From Nicotiana tabacum (lineage: Eukaryota; Streptophyta; Magnoliopsida; Solanales; Solanaceae), in contig NC_134101.1 in assembly GCF_000715075.1 (NCBI RefSeq), positions 121,462,616 to 121,526,615 on the forward strand: a DNA stretch of 64,000 nucleotides, in the 5' to 3' direction. The position numbers and the translations under genes were made by a program. This document shows positions 22,832-36,300 of this stretch, piece by piece. How positions within the stretch are numbered: the first letter of the stretch is position 1; every line of letters starts with the position of its first letter. The notes under the pieces were generated by a model. That model had not been told where the DNA came from, ran no database searches, and worked only from the letters and a program-made list of their open reading frames with translations.

Positions 22832-25800
22832 TGTTACACTTCCTTTTTACACCCCGAGAGGTATACAAGGGAGTTTTTTCAATTTAAGTGACATTATTCG
22901 AAATGGGATTAATTATTCAATTCAGAGTCGTCACTTGGGATAGTTTATTTGGTGTCCCAAGTCACCGGTTTATTTTAAATCCCAAATCGAGGAAACTTCG
23001 ACTTTCCTTTTGAAGTCTGCGAACCAGAAATTCTAAGTAAGGAATTCTGTTAACCCGAGGGAAGGTGTTAGGCACCACCGGATTCCTTGGTTCTAGCACG
23101 GTCGCTTAAACTATTATAATCGGCTTATTATCTGATTTTAAAGCATGTTTTAGCCTATGGTGTATTTTAACTTATTAAACCGCTTTTAATTATTTTTAAG
23201 GAAGATTTCAATACCATCTAAAACACGTCTTTAGACCATGCCACATGAAATGCACCCACAGTCCGAGACACATTTTATTTAACGTTGTTGAAATTTGGAT
23301 TTGGGTCACATGAAATGCACACCCGAGTTTAGGAAAGTAATTTTTACAATAGTGCTCCTAAAGCAACTACGCAATTTCGAGTTTGCGAGGGCCATGGAAA
23401 ATTCAATTAAATGGAACACCTCGATTTCTAAAGATTAAAAGGAGGGCCATGCATTTTGAGATTTTGTTTGGTACGACACACCTCAATTTTAATTTTTAAA
23501 GGAAATTCAAGCTAAGCTTTTGAGGGCCATAGACTATGTCTTACCTAATATGGCACGCCTCCAATTTACTTTTAAAAAACCCAACTAATTAACTAAGGAC
23601 GGTTTTGAAGGGATTGAAATTACTTCAAACTTAAAAGCTCAAACTTGATTTAGTAAATAGAAGAACTAACATTTTTATGAGGTCCAATCTTTATTCCGAG
23701 GCTTGGGCCTGACGTGAGGCCCAATAGTCTAATAACGTTACAAGGCTGCCAAATGATAGGTTTCACAATAGTTTAGCTCATGCCCAAGGAGGGAAGCCCA
23801 ATCCTAAGGATAAAGGCAGTGTTGCCAAACTCGGGACACAAGATCGAATCCCTTTATAGCATTAAACAACGTGCATTTGGATTCAAAATCACTAGCTGCC
23901 CCATGTCAGATTTTAATCAAATAAACAACAAAGGGTGCATCACTAAACCATAGCATCATTTTGAAATAAAAAAAATTGCTTAAGTCCAGTTATTCCAATA
24001 ACAATAATTGCACGGTGTGCCATTTCATTTTAAAGCTCAAACTAAATTACAACCAGCTTTAGGCCCCATTCTTCAGAACCAGTAATTATACATAATCGAT
24101 TGAATACAAATCAACCAACAAACTACATGAGACACGAAATTGAACTAATATTCTATTTCATTTCTGAATTCTGATTGTTTAAGCATGCATCAATTAGCTG
24201 AACATTCTGAAAGTTTAAAACACCATTTCCAACTTGAACATGCTCAAAAACATACTAAGAGTAAATCAGTGCACCCTTTACTCTTAGGCCCTTTTTCTTT
24301 CTTTATTCACAATGACTGTATATCAACCACAACTTAAGATCCATTCCACCATCTATTTCACAAACAAAGCACTATTAACTAAAAAAACGTGTCACAACAG
24401 TCTTAATGAGTTAACAGGCAGAAAAGTTCAAATGCAGCACATTGTCATTACACTGTTTTATAAGGTTAAACTTACAAATTCACTATCCCTATTCAAATTA
24501 CCAACAACTAGATATGAGATATTCAATAGAAGATTGAGTTCCTCCACTAATTACAAACCAAATCTAACTCTCAGAAGAGTATTTGTCAACAGCCAACTGA
24601 ATGCAATGTATCATAGAACTCAGAACAAAGCAAGTAAACAAAATAAACTAAGCTATGAACAAAACAAATTGTGACTATACTCAAAGCTCCAGATTTCCAT
24701 TTCAACTTCAAATCAGGCCTTACATTAGGTGAAATGCAGAAGTGTGTACTTGAATAACAACAAAATAGACCAGAAATTTAGTCTGAAACTATAAGGAAGC
24801 AGCAGTAGCAGTAAGCCAGACGAAACAGGAAATGATAGCAGAAATCAGCTCAAGATCAACAATGAAACAGTAATCTATAGCCCTCAAATCATCTTTTAAC
24901 CCCAGAAGAAGGTAGAAAATTTTTGAAGATTTGGAATGTAGAGACTAAATGCAGGATTGGACCACTTTTCCATCGAAAATACAAGAGTTTTTCAAATTCT
25001 TTTCTTAGCTCAACCGTTTTCAATTTTTCAGAATTTTTTTCATCTCCAAAATCTGCTTTGTTAAAGAAGAAAGGGTGTCTTTATAGGCAAGCTTTAGGGC
25101 TGCAGAAATGTGTTAAGTTTTGCATTTAAAACCTTTTCTAATTTTTATTTTTGCTTAAGTATCCCTAAGTTAAAAAAAATCAGTTTTCACTTAAGTCCCA
25201 ATGACAGCTTCAAGGAAGCTTTCCTCAGTCAGTTCCAAAAATATTCCCTAACCTAAATGCCTAAACTACCCCTTAGGATCCCTATTTTTACCTCCAAGAA
25301 CCCATGGGTCATGGGTCGGATTGATCCAATTGTTCAAACCCAGCCTGGGCTTGCAAAATCCAATTGGGCTTTTTGATTTTCAGAACCCAAATCAACAATG
25401 AAATCTCAAAACTCACGAATACTCAATTACAAAGTCTTTAAGACTCAAAAAATTTGGGCCCAAACATAAACAAAAATCAAACACATCCAAACTTAGAACC
25501 AGAAACAAATACTAATTAAACAAACCTAAAACTAACATGCAAATACGGATGGTTTGAAGAGATAAAAAAATGGAAAACAAAAATTAGAAAATAAAAGAAA
25601 GAAACAGAAGAAGATGAGAAGAGAACTATAAAAATAAATATTAAATAATATAAGATAAAAACAAATACCTAAGAAGTGGTCATGGATAGTAGGAATTTGA
25701 AACGGGTCTCCAATTCTTCGGCCGATTTTGACATTAATCGTGTGTTCTTGTCAAGAACACACAAATAAAATCAAAATAGACCTTAAATTTTAATGAAATC

Positions 25801-26724
25801 TCGACTCAGGGGGTTTTGGGATTTTTAGGACTTAGGTCGGATTTATGATTCGAAAGGTTTTGGCAAGTTCCGAAGGAAAAGAGTTGGAGATTAGGGAAGA
25901 GGAGAGTGTGAGGTTTTTGAGGTGTTGATTTGGGGGCAGCGCCATCCGCTGGACATGGTGGAAAATGGGGCGGCGGATTAGGGTGAATCTCTGAATATGG
26001 AGAGCATAAGAGAGACGGAACTGGGGGGTTAGAGTTCGGACATCTTTATACTAAAGGACCCCCTAGTTCCCAGCCGTTCGATTAAGTGAAAATCAACGGC
26101 TCAGATTGGACACCATCAAAACGTGGTCGTTTGGTTTTAAGTGGGGGGAGACTGGGTATGGGCGGATCTGGGCTTGGGTTTACATGGGTTTGGGAAGAAA
26201 AAATGATTTGGGCTGGGGAATTTAATTAGTTTGGCCCAAAAATTTGATCCTTCTCAATTCTTTCCTTCTCTTTTTTCAATTCATTTTTCTTCAAAATTCT
26301 TTTTCTTTTTCCAAAATTAAAATTAAAACCTAAATTAAATCCTAAAACTAAATTAATCTATCAAAAATACTAACTAATTTTAAATAATAACTAACACGAC
26401 CAATTAAAAACCAAATTTAAAGAAAACTACCCAAATTCGAGATTAAACAATAAAAATGCAAAAGTAGTTATTTTTAGTGATTTTCCAATTTTATGAAACA
26501 CTAATTTATTAATTAATCTATAAATATAAAATTAAATCCTAAATGCAAATGCAACATATTTTTGTATTTTTTTATTATTTAAATAAAATTAAACATGCAC
26601 ACAAAATGCAAACAATCAAGAAAATTCTACAATAATTCCTAAAATAACAACTAATTAAAAGGAAAAATCTAATTTTGGAAATCTGTAGGAGTACTTCATG
26701 TGAGGCAAAAATCACGTGCTCACA
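22832..26724 (-). repeat. 3' LTR of Ogre-like element
   Basis: On the + strand it starts TGTTACACTTCC and ends CGTGCTCACA. It aligns along its length with 40748-44518. Extra blocks here (near 23845-23865, 24418-24445 and about 26270-26370) are missing from the other LTR. A TATAAAG on the - strand is at 26044-26050. Short ORFs inside (for example 24312-24674 +) are not preserved in the other LTR. Confidence 0.95.
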
Positions 26725-26737
26725 GCTGCCCCTCTTT
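26725..26737 (-). promoter_or_regulatory. Polypurine tract of Ogre-like element
   Basis: The - strand reads AAAGAGGGGCAGC directly before the LTR start TGTGAGCACG. It would prime plus-strand DNA synthesis. Confidence 0.85.
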
Positions 26738-27518
26738 GCTCGGAGACACGAAGGATTTTCAGGCAAAGATAAAATGAGCAATTATGAGGGATTTTTGCCC
26801 GTTTGACACTCCTTGGGAAGCACTTTTGAAAAGAGTCTGACCGAACCTTGCTTCAAAGGTTGCCTACATATCCTTGGCTATAAAGGAATCAGGTCAGTGT
26901 AATTCTGGAAGTTTTGGTAGTTGGGGTTACTGGGAAGCTGCGATTTCACTATTGTTGTTGCTGCTACTGCTTGTCGAACTCTTTATTACACCAAAATGGA
27001 AAATAAAAATCTAAACCAGCTAATTCTTATCAACTACGAGTTACAAGATTCCTATCTATAAATCTCTTGGAGCTTGATCTTGAGTGTTAACTAGATCTTG
27101 CTGTAGACTCCGATTTGAATCTTGATGCTCATTAGCTACAACTGCTAGTTCATTCTTCTTCAGCTTTTCGGATAAAGGCGAGACATGCGAAGCTTGTGAC
27201 TTCAATTACATTTTGAGTAGTCCACATCTTTTCTCTGCTTCTGCACCTTGAGTTCAACTTTTTTTTTTCTTGTTTCTTCTTTTCTTTTATTTGGGTTGAG
27301 ACTTCTTCCTTTGATCATCTCAAATCTTGTGCCTCACGGTGAAAAACCTGTTTAGGCACCAAAACGAACAAACGAACAAAATTTTCTGCCCCAGTTTTCA
27401 CTAGGAAAATTTCGTGAGTTATTATAACACAAATCTAAGCTATTTATTTATTGAAAGCAATAAAAATCGGGATTGTGTATCTGGGAATAGGGAGTGAAGC
27501 CCTAAATTGGGAGGATTG
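26738..27518 (-). other. Ogre-like 3' untranslated region, unique part
   Basis: No ORF with protein character. Contains a pyrimidine-rich run near 27256-27290. Confidence 0.6.
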
Positions 27519-28075
27519 CCAGGTTATGCTGGAAAGCTGACCGGGTTATGCCAGAAAAGAAAAAGGGTCCTCGGGTTATGCCAGAAAAGAAAAAGGGTTA
27601 TGCCAAGGAGAAGAGAAAAAAGGTCCCTGGGTTATGCCAGGGAGGGCCACGGGTTATGTCAGGAGAAAAGAAAAAGGTCCGCGGGTTATGCCAAGGAGGT
27701 CCACGGGTTATGCCGGGATAAAAGAAAAAAGGTCTTTGGGTTATGTCAGGGAGGTCCACGGGTTATGCCGGGATAAAAGAAAAAAGGTCCTTGGGTTATG
27801 CCAGGGAGGTCCACGAGTTATGCCAGGATAAAAAAAAGGTCTTTGGGTTATGGAAAGGAGAAAAGGAAAAAGATCCTCGAGTTATGCCGGGGAGGTCCAC
27901 GGGTTATGCCGGGGAAAAGAAGAAAAAAAGGTCCTTGGGTTATGCCAGGGAGGTCCGCGGGTTATGCCAGGATAAAAAGAAAAAAGGTCCTTGGGTTATG
28001 CCAGGGAGGTCTACGGATTATGCTGGGGAGGTCCACGGATTATGCTGGGGAGGTCCACGGGTTATGCCGGGGATC
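27519..28075. repeat. Tandem repeat array (about 20 GGTTATGCC units) in Ogre-like 3' UTR
   Basis: About 20 monomers each begin GGGTTATGCC. Long monomers of about 32-36 bp (with AAAAGAAAAAAGGTCC) alternate with short ones of 22 bp (AGGGAGGTCCAC), making a higher-order unit of about 55 bp. Variation is mostly in A-run length. Overlapping + strand ORFs here (Arg/Gly/Tyr-rich) are by-products of the repeat. Ogre-type elements are known for variable tandem repeats at this place. Confidence 0.93.
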
Positions 28076-28151
28076 AACTAGGAATGGGGACCTATGTTGG
28101 AAAGGATGCAGCTAGAGATTGGAGGCTCCATGCTACCATGATTTTAAATTT

Positions 28152-28250
28152 TTCTTCTTCTTCTTCTTCTTCTTCTTCTTCTTCTTCTTCTTCTTCTTCT
28201 TCTTCTTCTTCTTCTTCTTCTTCTTCTTCTTCCTCCTCCTCTTCTTCTTC
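28152..28250. repeat. (TTC)n microsatellite
   Basis: About 30 TTC units with a few TCC interruptions near the right end. It lies in the 3' UTR of the Ogre-like element; poly-Ser and poly-Phe ORFs across it are artefacts. Confidence 0.97.
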
Positions 28251-28259
28251 TTTTTTTAT

Positions 28260-29696
28260 TTCATAAAAACAAATAAAAATGCAGGAAAGATTTTGGAAGA
28301 GACTTCCCTTTCAGATCGATTATTGCTGCAAAGCTATTTCTAGCCCTTGTGCAGTTTCCTTTTGGTTGCACCTGCTTCTTGCAAGGTTGCTTTGGATTGC
28401 ACCAGTTTCCTGTTAAGCAATTGTTAGTTTGAAATGGTGGTTGGTTTTGCGGCCTTGATTGTTTTGATTACTTGATCTCGGCCCAACATTCTTGGTTAGA
28501 ACCCATGTTGTTTGTTGGTTTTTCTGAAGATTGATCTCTTTCCTAAACTGAGGGACTCAACTTTTCAAAAATTTATCGTGATGGCTTTCCCGTATGGGGC
28601 TTTGGTCCTTTCACTTTATTTTTCCTTTAGGGGTTTTGCCTTGGCTTCCTTTCATTTTCAATAACTTAGGTTTCAGAGCATCCGCCGTCATGAACAGTCG
28701 GGGTCGACTTGATGCACTCGCTGAGGCTGGGCACTTTCTTTGGACCTGGCTTTTATTAAGCGGGACCCTGTAAAACCAATCTTTCCACCTTTTCTTTGTA
28801 TTAGTTTTGGAAACAAAGTTAGACCGAAAGGGATTCAAGGAAAAATAAACAAAGGACAAAAAATGGATTTAAAGAGAGGTGTCCCTTTCAGGGAGGAAAG
28901 AAGGACTTATCTGGGGGTGCATGCAGACTTCATAGACATGACATTCTTCTTGGACTGGGTGCCCGATCCGCACACACTATCTCGACTTCTCATAAACCAC
29001 ATTGCGACCCGTGTTTCAAAATCGAGAAACCTTGCCAGGACTCATTCAATACTAATGGTGGTGAGGGATTTTTTCTTTTCGATCAACGACGCCCTTTGCG
29101 GGTTTTTGCCAATCGACATCTCTCGTTTCTCTTCTTACCATTGCCTTATAGTGCTCTTTCACGAGTTTTCACTAACAAGACTCTCTCATTTCAATTTCTC
29201 TACTCACCACCGACTTATGGTGCCCGTGGGTTTTCACCAATAAGACTCTCTCATTTTATTTCTCTCATCCTGGTTGCATGGGATCCAAACAACTGCGTTC
29301 TCTAATTTTGAAAACCTTTTGCAGATTGATCGGAAGGACTTGAACAAGGTTTGGGTAAAAAGAATTGGATCGAATTATAACTTTGGAACCTTTCAGGTGG
29401 GATCATCACCGACCATTATAACATCTGCCCCAGTTTCACTTTTGGGGAAAACTAGATTTTTATTTTGTTGTGACTGAACCCCAGAGAGAGGCTGTCTATG
29501 TATCCTTTCGGAATCAAGTCGAACGTAGTTCAAGGAAAACATTTTTTTTTGAGATTACAAGCATCTTCAAGTTCCAAATAGGGTAACGAAAGAAAAGTAA
29601 CAGGCTCAAAAGGTTTGCAAACGATTGGAATGTTTAGGGTAGCGAGAATAAAAGCCTTCGTCATTCCAATCAGACAATGTTATTGCTGCAGAAGGT
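28260..29696 (-). other. Ogre-like 3' untranslated region, proximal part
   Basis: Sequence between the pol stop (29697) and the simple repeat. No conserved domain seen in either strand; ORFs at 28740-29243 (+) and 28611-28859 (-) have no recognisable features. Confidence 0.55.
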
Positions 29697-32600
29697 TTAG
29701 ACGTAATATCTTTTGACTGCATCCGCATTCATAGCTGTTTTAAGGTCATTCCCTTCAATGTCTTCCAGATACAATGTCCCTTTTGGAAACAACTTTCGGA
29801 TAATGTATGGACCTTTACAGTTGGGAGCAAATTTTCCTTTGGCTTCCTAATGATGGGGGAGAATACGCCTCAAAACGAGTTGTCCCACTTCAAAATTTCT
29901 AGGCCACACTTTTTTATTGTAGGCACGGGCCATTCTTTGTTGATACAACTACCCGTGGCAGACTGCGGCCATTCGTTTTTCATCGATCAAGGTCAACTGT
30001 TCCAAACGGGTTTTGACCCACTCACTGTCTTCAATTTCAGCCTCAATAATGATCCGAAGAGAAGGGATTTCAACTTCCGCGGGTATTACGGCTTCAGTGC
30101 CATAAACCAAAAGTTATGGGGTTGCTCTGACCGATGTGCACACAATAGTGCGATACCCCAACAATGCAAAAGGAAACTTTTCATGCCACTGCATGGAACT
30201 TTGAATCATCTTCCTCAAAATCTTTTTGATGTTCTTATTTGCTGCTTCGACAGCACCATTGGCTTTAGGCCGATAAGGAGTAGAGTTCTGATGCGTTATT
30301 TTGAATTGTTCGCATATCTCTCCCATCAAATGACTATTCAAGTTTGCAGCACTATCTGTGATGATGGTCGCAGGGATACCGAAATGGCAGATAAGATTGG
30401 AGTGCACGAAATCTACCACAACTTTCTTGGTAACAGATTTGAGTGTGATTGCTTCAACCTACATTGTGAAATAGTCGATGGCGACCAGTATGAATCTGTG
30501 TCCATTTGAAGCTTTCGGCTCAATCGGCCCAATCACATCCATGCCCCAAGCAACGAATGACCAAGGTGCTGACATGGGATGTAGTTCTATAGGTGGTGCA
30601 TGAATCAAATCACCGTGCACCTGGCATTGATGACATTTCCGAACGAAACTGAAGTAGTCTTTTTCCATAATCATCCAATAATAACCCGCTCGAAGGATTT
30701 TCTTTGCCAAAACATACCCGTTCATGTGGGGTCCGCACACTCCTGCGTGCACTTCATACATGATTCTTCCGGCTTTTTCGGCGTCCACACATCTTAACAA
30801 ATTGAGGTCCGGGGTCCTTTTGTACAAGATATTACCACTCAAGAAGAAACCACTTGTGTGCCGTCTAATGGTTCTTTTTTGGTCTCCACTGGCTTACTGG
30901 GGGTATTCTTTAGTTTTCAAAAATCTTTTGATGTCATGATACCATGTTTGAACATTTGGTTCTGCCTCAACCGTATTACAGTAGTCGTGCCTTTCCCTAA
31001 TTTGGATTTCCAAGGGATTAATGCGGGCATTACCTGGGTATGGAAACATCGAGGCTAAAGGGGCAAGGGCATAAGCTAGTTCATTGTGGCAACGAGGGAT
31101 GTACCTAAACTCTATTGATTTGAATCGCTTGCCAAGATCTTCCACATGTTGCCTATAAGGATTATTGACATCTCGGGTTTCCCATTCTCCTTGAGCTTGT
31201 AGGATAATTAGATCCGAGTCTCCCATGATTAACAGTTCTTCGACATCTTGGTCGATTTCCATGTTCATACCTATAATGCAGGCTTCGTACTCGACAGTGT
31301 TGTTTGTGTAGAAGAACCAAAGTCGGGTTGTGGCTGGATAATGCTGACCAGTGGGTGAGATCAAGATTGCTCCAATTACAACACCTTTTGCGTTTACTGC
31401 CCCATCAAAGAACATTTTCCAAGCATTGGTGTCTTCGGATATTGCCTCAACTGAATTTACCTCTTCGTCCGGGAAGTAGGTGCTCAAAGGTTGGTATTCA
31501 TCATCAATCGGGTTTTAGCCAGGTGATCTGCTAACGCCTGGGCTTTCATTGCTGTGCGAGTGACATAGACTATGTCAAATTCAGTGAGTAGGATCTACCA
31601 CTTTGCTAACCTTCCAGTGGGTATTGGCTTCTGGAATATGTATTTTAAGGGATCCAATATGGTATGAGAGGTAAGTGGTGTAGGCTTGCAGATAATGCCT
31701 CAGCTTCTGAGCGACCCAAGTTAAAGTGCAACAAGTTCTTTCCAATAAAGTGTACTTGGCTTCATAACTGGTAAACTTCTTGCTCAGATAGTAAATGGCC
31801 TGCTCTTTCTTTTCGGTCACATCATGTTGCTTGAGGACACAACCAAAAGAATTTTCCAAGACTGTCAGATACAAGAACAGAGGCCTCCCTGGCTTAGGTG
31901 GGACCAAGACTAGCGAATTTGACAAATATTCCTTGATTTTGTCAAAAGCTTCTTGACATTCGTCTGTCCATTTAATTGCTGCATCTTTCTTTAACATCTT
32001 GAAAATGGGTTCACATGTAGATATCAGCTGGGCAATGAATCGGCTGATGTAGTTCAATCTTCTCAACAAGCTCATAGCATCTTTCTTGGTTCTTAGAGGA
32101 GGCAAATCCCGAATAGACTTTATCTTTGTTGGGTCTAACTCGATGCCTCTCCGATTGACTATGAATCCCAAGAGTTTGTCAGACGGTACCCCAAATGCGC
32201 ACTTGGCTGGGTTCAGCTTTAGATCATATTTACGTAGCCGCTCAAAGAATTTTCTCAAATCCTAAACATGATCATCCTGGGTCCTGGACTTGATGATCAC
32301 GTCGTCCACATACACCTCTATCTCTTGATGCATCATATCATGAAAAATGCCAGTCATGTCCCTCATGTAAGTTGCCCCAGTATTCTTCAGACCGAACAAC
32401 ATAACCCTGTAACAGTATGTGCCCCAGGGTGTGGTAAAAGCTGTCTTTTCTGCATCCTCTTCATCCATCAACTCATGGTGATATCCTGCGTAACAATCCA
32501 CAAAGGATTGTATCTCATGTTTGGCGTAGTTATCAACAAGGATGTGGATGTTCCGCAAAGGGAAGTTATCCTTAGGACTTGCTTTGTTCAAATCTCTGTA

Positions 32601-33149
32601 ATCCACACACACTCGGGTTTTTTGTCTTTCTTTGGCACTAGAATGACATTGGCTAGCCATGTGGTATATCGAACCACTCGGATCACCCCCGCTTTCAACT
32701 GTTTCGTGACTTTTTCTTTGATCTTGTCACTGATATCAGTTTTAAACTTTCTTTGCTTTTGCTGGACAGGGGGATAATCGGGGTAAGTCGGCAACTTATG
32801 AACCACCAAATCAACACTTAGGCCTAGCATGTCATCATATGACCAAGCAAACACATCTTTGTACTCAAACAAGAATTGGATTAATGCATCCCGAGTTTTT
32901 CCATCTGTGTGAATGCTTATCTTGGTTTCCCTGATTTCTTCAGAACTACCCAAATTAACCGGCTCAGTATCATTTAAGTTTGGCTTAGGTTTATTCTCAA
33001 ATTGTTCCAATTCTCGATTTATTTCCCTAAAAGCTTCTTCTTCATCATATTCCGGTTCTTGGTTCATTATTTCACAATTAGACAACGTGTTTGAATCTGG
33101 GCAGGAAGTCCACAAGCATGTCATGTTATTTAAAGCCGCATTATTAGAA
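29697..33149 (-). pseudogene. Ogre-like pol: RT, RNase H, archaeal-type RNase H, integrase
   Basis: It begins after the predicted intron acceptor (33150). RT: GKTRVCVDYRDLN near 32645 after a frameshift at about 32625, then FGLKNTGATYMRDM near 32390 and YVDDVIIKSR near 32300, followed by TAG at 32262. The first RNase H follows (ENSFGCVLKQHD near 31850, KKFTSYEAKYTLLER near 31760). The second, Tat-type RNase H reads MFFDGAVNAKG (31415), EYEACIIGM (31300) and GDSDLIILQ (31220). Integrase has the CHQC zinc pair (30655), GMDVIGP (30540), ITDSAANLNS (30360) and the E of ANGAVEAANKN (30260). Stops occur at 32262, 31581, 30894, 30459 (TAG where Trp is expected) and 30114. The polyprotein ends at TAA 29699-29697. 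Confidence 0.9.
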
Positions 33150-33347
33150 CTGAAAAGAAGAAAATAAGAAAAAAGTAACAAAATCAGAAAGAATAGAGAG
33201 ATGAACGATGAAATATTGATTTCATTTCATTGAACTTGAAGATAACAGGGTTTACGTTGGAAATTAAAAGATGGGAAACTAAAGAAAACATCCGAGTTAC
33301 ACCCTGGAATAACTCATGATGCAGAAAAAATGGCAAGACAGGTCTAC
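33150..33347 (-). other. Predicted 198-bp intron between protease and RT
   Basis: On the - strand the donor is CCCG/GTAGACC (33348/33347) and the acceptor CTTTTCAG/TTC (33150/33149), after a pyrimidine-rich stretch. The stops in this interval are removed by the splice, and the frame of the protease-side ORF joins exactly with that of the RT-side ORF. An intron here is a known trait of Ogre elements. Not proven without RNA. Confidence 0.72.
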
Positions 33348-36300
33348 CGGGACTCCCGCCTGATTGGGAATGGCATAGCCTTCCAATTTTGTAGCTTGGC
33401 ATTTGGTCCCATGTATAGCACCTCAGTGGTGCTTGAGCCTTCCCCTGGTTGGACCATGTGGGTTTCATACAGTATCTTCCTCATAGCCCCACAGATTTCT
33501 TCAATTTCTTCGACTGTAAAGGCCTCATCTTCCTCTTCCTCATTGTATTTAGGCTTGACAAATATTCTATACAGATGCGGAATCGGCTGAGGTAAGACCC
33601 AAACATCATTCTTTCTTTCATCTGCCCATTTTACATCAGCTAGCGTGGGTAGGAAGCCTACCCCAAAGAACTTCTCACTGGCAGTCAGGGTGATAGGTTC
33701 AGCTATTCCTTGCATTGATTTCCCGAGCCCCTTCCCAGGTTTGTAACCATGCCTGATCATTTCTTTAGCAACCATGATTGATGCATTTGAAAGGAAGGGT
33801 TGAGGGCAAGGGCTTCCTTCTTCACACTGGTCTACGACCACAATCTCAAAAGCCTGATAGACTATGTGTTCACTCCCCTCTCTTGCTTCAAGACACGGGA
33901 CTGATGGGTCCTGATAAATCGATTGCTCATCTTCCCCGTGAACCAAAATCTCCTGATCCTTATGTTCGAACTTCAGCATCTGGTGGAGAGTAGAAGGCAC
34001 AGTCCCCGCTGTGTGAATCCACGGCCTTCCCAAGAGAAAATTGTAGGAAGTATCCATGTCCAAAACCTGGAAGTTCACTTCGAAGTCTACCGGGCCGATA
34101 GTCAGGATCAGATCAATCTCTCATATTGTATCCCTCTTTATGCCATCAAAGGCACGCAAACAGATGTTGTTGGGTCTGATTCTCTCAGTACCGATTTCCA
34201 TACGCTGCAGAGTTGAGAGTGGGCAAATATCTACCCTAGAACCACTATCTAACATGACCCTTTTCACATAATACCCTTCGCATTTGACTGTCAGGTGAAG
34301 GGCTTTGTTGTGTGCGGTCCCTTCCGGGGGCAGATCACTCTTGCTGAAAGATATTTGATTGATTGCATAAAACCTTTCTGCCATCCTCTCCAACTGTTCT
34401 ACAGTGGTTTCAATGGGTACATATGCTTCGTTAAGAGTTTTGATCAATACCTTTTGATGTTCAGTGGAGTTCATCAACAAAGATAACAGAGAGACTTGAG
34501 CAGGAGACTTTCGAAGCTGGTCGATTATTTCGTAATCTGCCATTCTCATTTTTTGAAAGAACGCCTCTGCTTCTTCAGCACTCACCGGCTTCTTAGGTGG
34601 GAAATGCTTTTTCGTGACGTTATTCACCTCCTCCAAATTGAAGTACTTCTCGACCTGACTATTTTCCTGAACTTCTACCGATATCTCTTTGCCTTTGTAG
34701 GTCACTACTGATTTGTTATAGTTCCATGGCACAACGGTGGGATCCGTCATAGGCCTTTGTGGCGCGCGGTCAAAAACTGCGGGCTCACTCAGCCTTGGTG
34801 GAATTATTGGCCCCCGCGTCACGTAGGCCCCCTTGGGCACATACATTTAAGCTCTCTTGTTTAACTCAAACCTTCTAGGAGGACTCAACAACATCTATTC
34901 TTTCTTGCGGCCTCGAGGGACATAGAGAACGACATCCTGGGAGGGCGCTGCCCCAATTTCAACTTCCACTTTCTTTTCCGTATTCTGAGGGGTGGTTTTG
35001 CTCTTTTTCTTGCCCTTGTCTTGTTTTGCAACAACTTTTGGCTTCTTTTCCATATCGGCTATGGCAATGATGGCTTTCAAGGCTTGGTCAAACTCCTTAT
35101 CTTCATAAATCATTCCAATAACCGGTCCGTTATTGTGAGCCGGTAGTGGATTATTGGTTACATTAGGAATATCTTCGTCCCTTAGCACTATTATCTTTTG
35201 TTCTATCAGATCTTCCACAGCCCTCTTTAAGGTCCAACAATTTTCTATATCATGCCCCCTCTAACCCTGAATGATAGGCACACCGGGTGCAATGTTGTTA
35301 AGAGGGTGATTCTAGGTTTTGCTTATTCGGGGGTACAGGTTGCAGCAAACCCATTTGGACCAATTTTGGGAATAGGCTAGAATAAGACTCACCAATGGGT
35401 GTGAAGTTTGTTTTCCTTAGAGGCTCCCGGGCACGGAAGTTTTTTTGTGGAGGTCGGGGATTATAGTGAGCTTGGTAAGGAGGTTTATTTCTAGGAAGTG
35501 GATCTCTGTTCTGGTTAAATTGTTGTTGTGGCCTGACATAGGGTTGGGCATTCATCACTGTGTATGGCTGAGGAACATAAGCTACATCTTGGTAGGGATA
35601 GTAGTGTTGCGGGATTCTTTCAGAGAAAAGAGATGTGGGTGGATGGGGTTTTCTTGCACTCGAAGTTGCCGTTGATGTTTCTTCCTTTTTCTTTCGATTT
35701 GCTACTCCTCCAAACTCACCCTAGATGGCTTGGGAGGTAGCCCTTATAGCAGACTGACTCAAGATTCACCCTGTTTTCAACCCATTATCAACCATTTTAC
35801 CGATTTTGATGGCTTTGGCAAATAGCTTACCCATCGCAGACATCATGTTTTGATAATAATCGGCCTCTTGGGCTTGAAGGAAGACCGTAACCATTTAAAT
35901 TTCGTCCATGGGAGGCTTTACCCTGGAGGCTTGCTCACGCCACTTGACAGCGTACTCTCGGAAGCTTTCAGAGGACTTCTTCTTTATATTTGTCAATGAG
36001 TTTTTGTCCGGGTCAATGTCGATGTTGTATTGAAACTGCCTGACAAAGTCCCAAGCTAGGTCATCCCAGATATGCCAACGGGATATATCTTGGTCCATAT
36101 ACCATTCTGACGCGATGCCGACCAAACTCTCTCCGAAGTAGGCCATGAGGAACTCTTCTTTTCTGCCCGCTCCCCGCAACTGGTTGCAATACCTTTTGAG
36201 GTGGGCAAGGGGATCCCCATGCCCATCATATTTCTCAAATTTTGGGGTTTTGAAACCTAAGGGTAGATGTACATGTGGGAACATGCATAGGTCAGCATAA

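Noticed and set aside
24312..24674. 120-codon ORF in the Ogre-like LTR
   Set aside because: Not kept in the other LTR, where a deletion and changes break it.
27519..28075. Possible CRISPR-like array
   Set aside because: Repeats adjoin without unique spacers, the DNA is clearly plant nuclear, and the position fits an Ogre-type 3' UTR.
27507..28115. Four overlapping + strand ORFs with Gly/Tyr/Arg repeats
   Set aside because: They are read-throughs of the GGTTATGCC tandem array in three frames; no start context or domain, and the array lies in a retrotransposon 3' UTR.
28119..28343. Poly-Phe/poly-Ser ORFs
   Set aside because: Translation of a (TTC)n microsatellite.
29850..34486. Many + strand ORFs
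   Set aside because: Shadows of the - strand pol and gag-protease.
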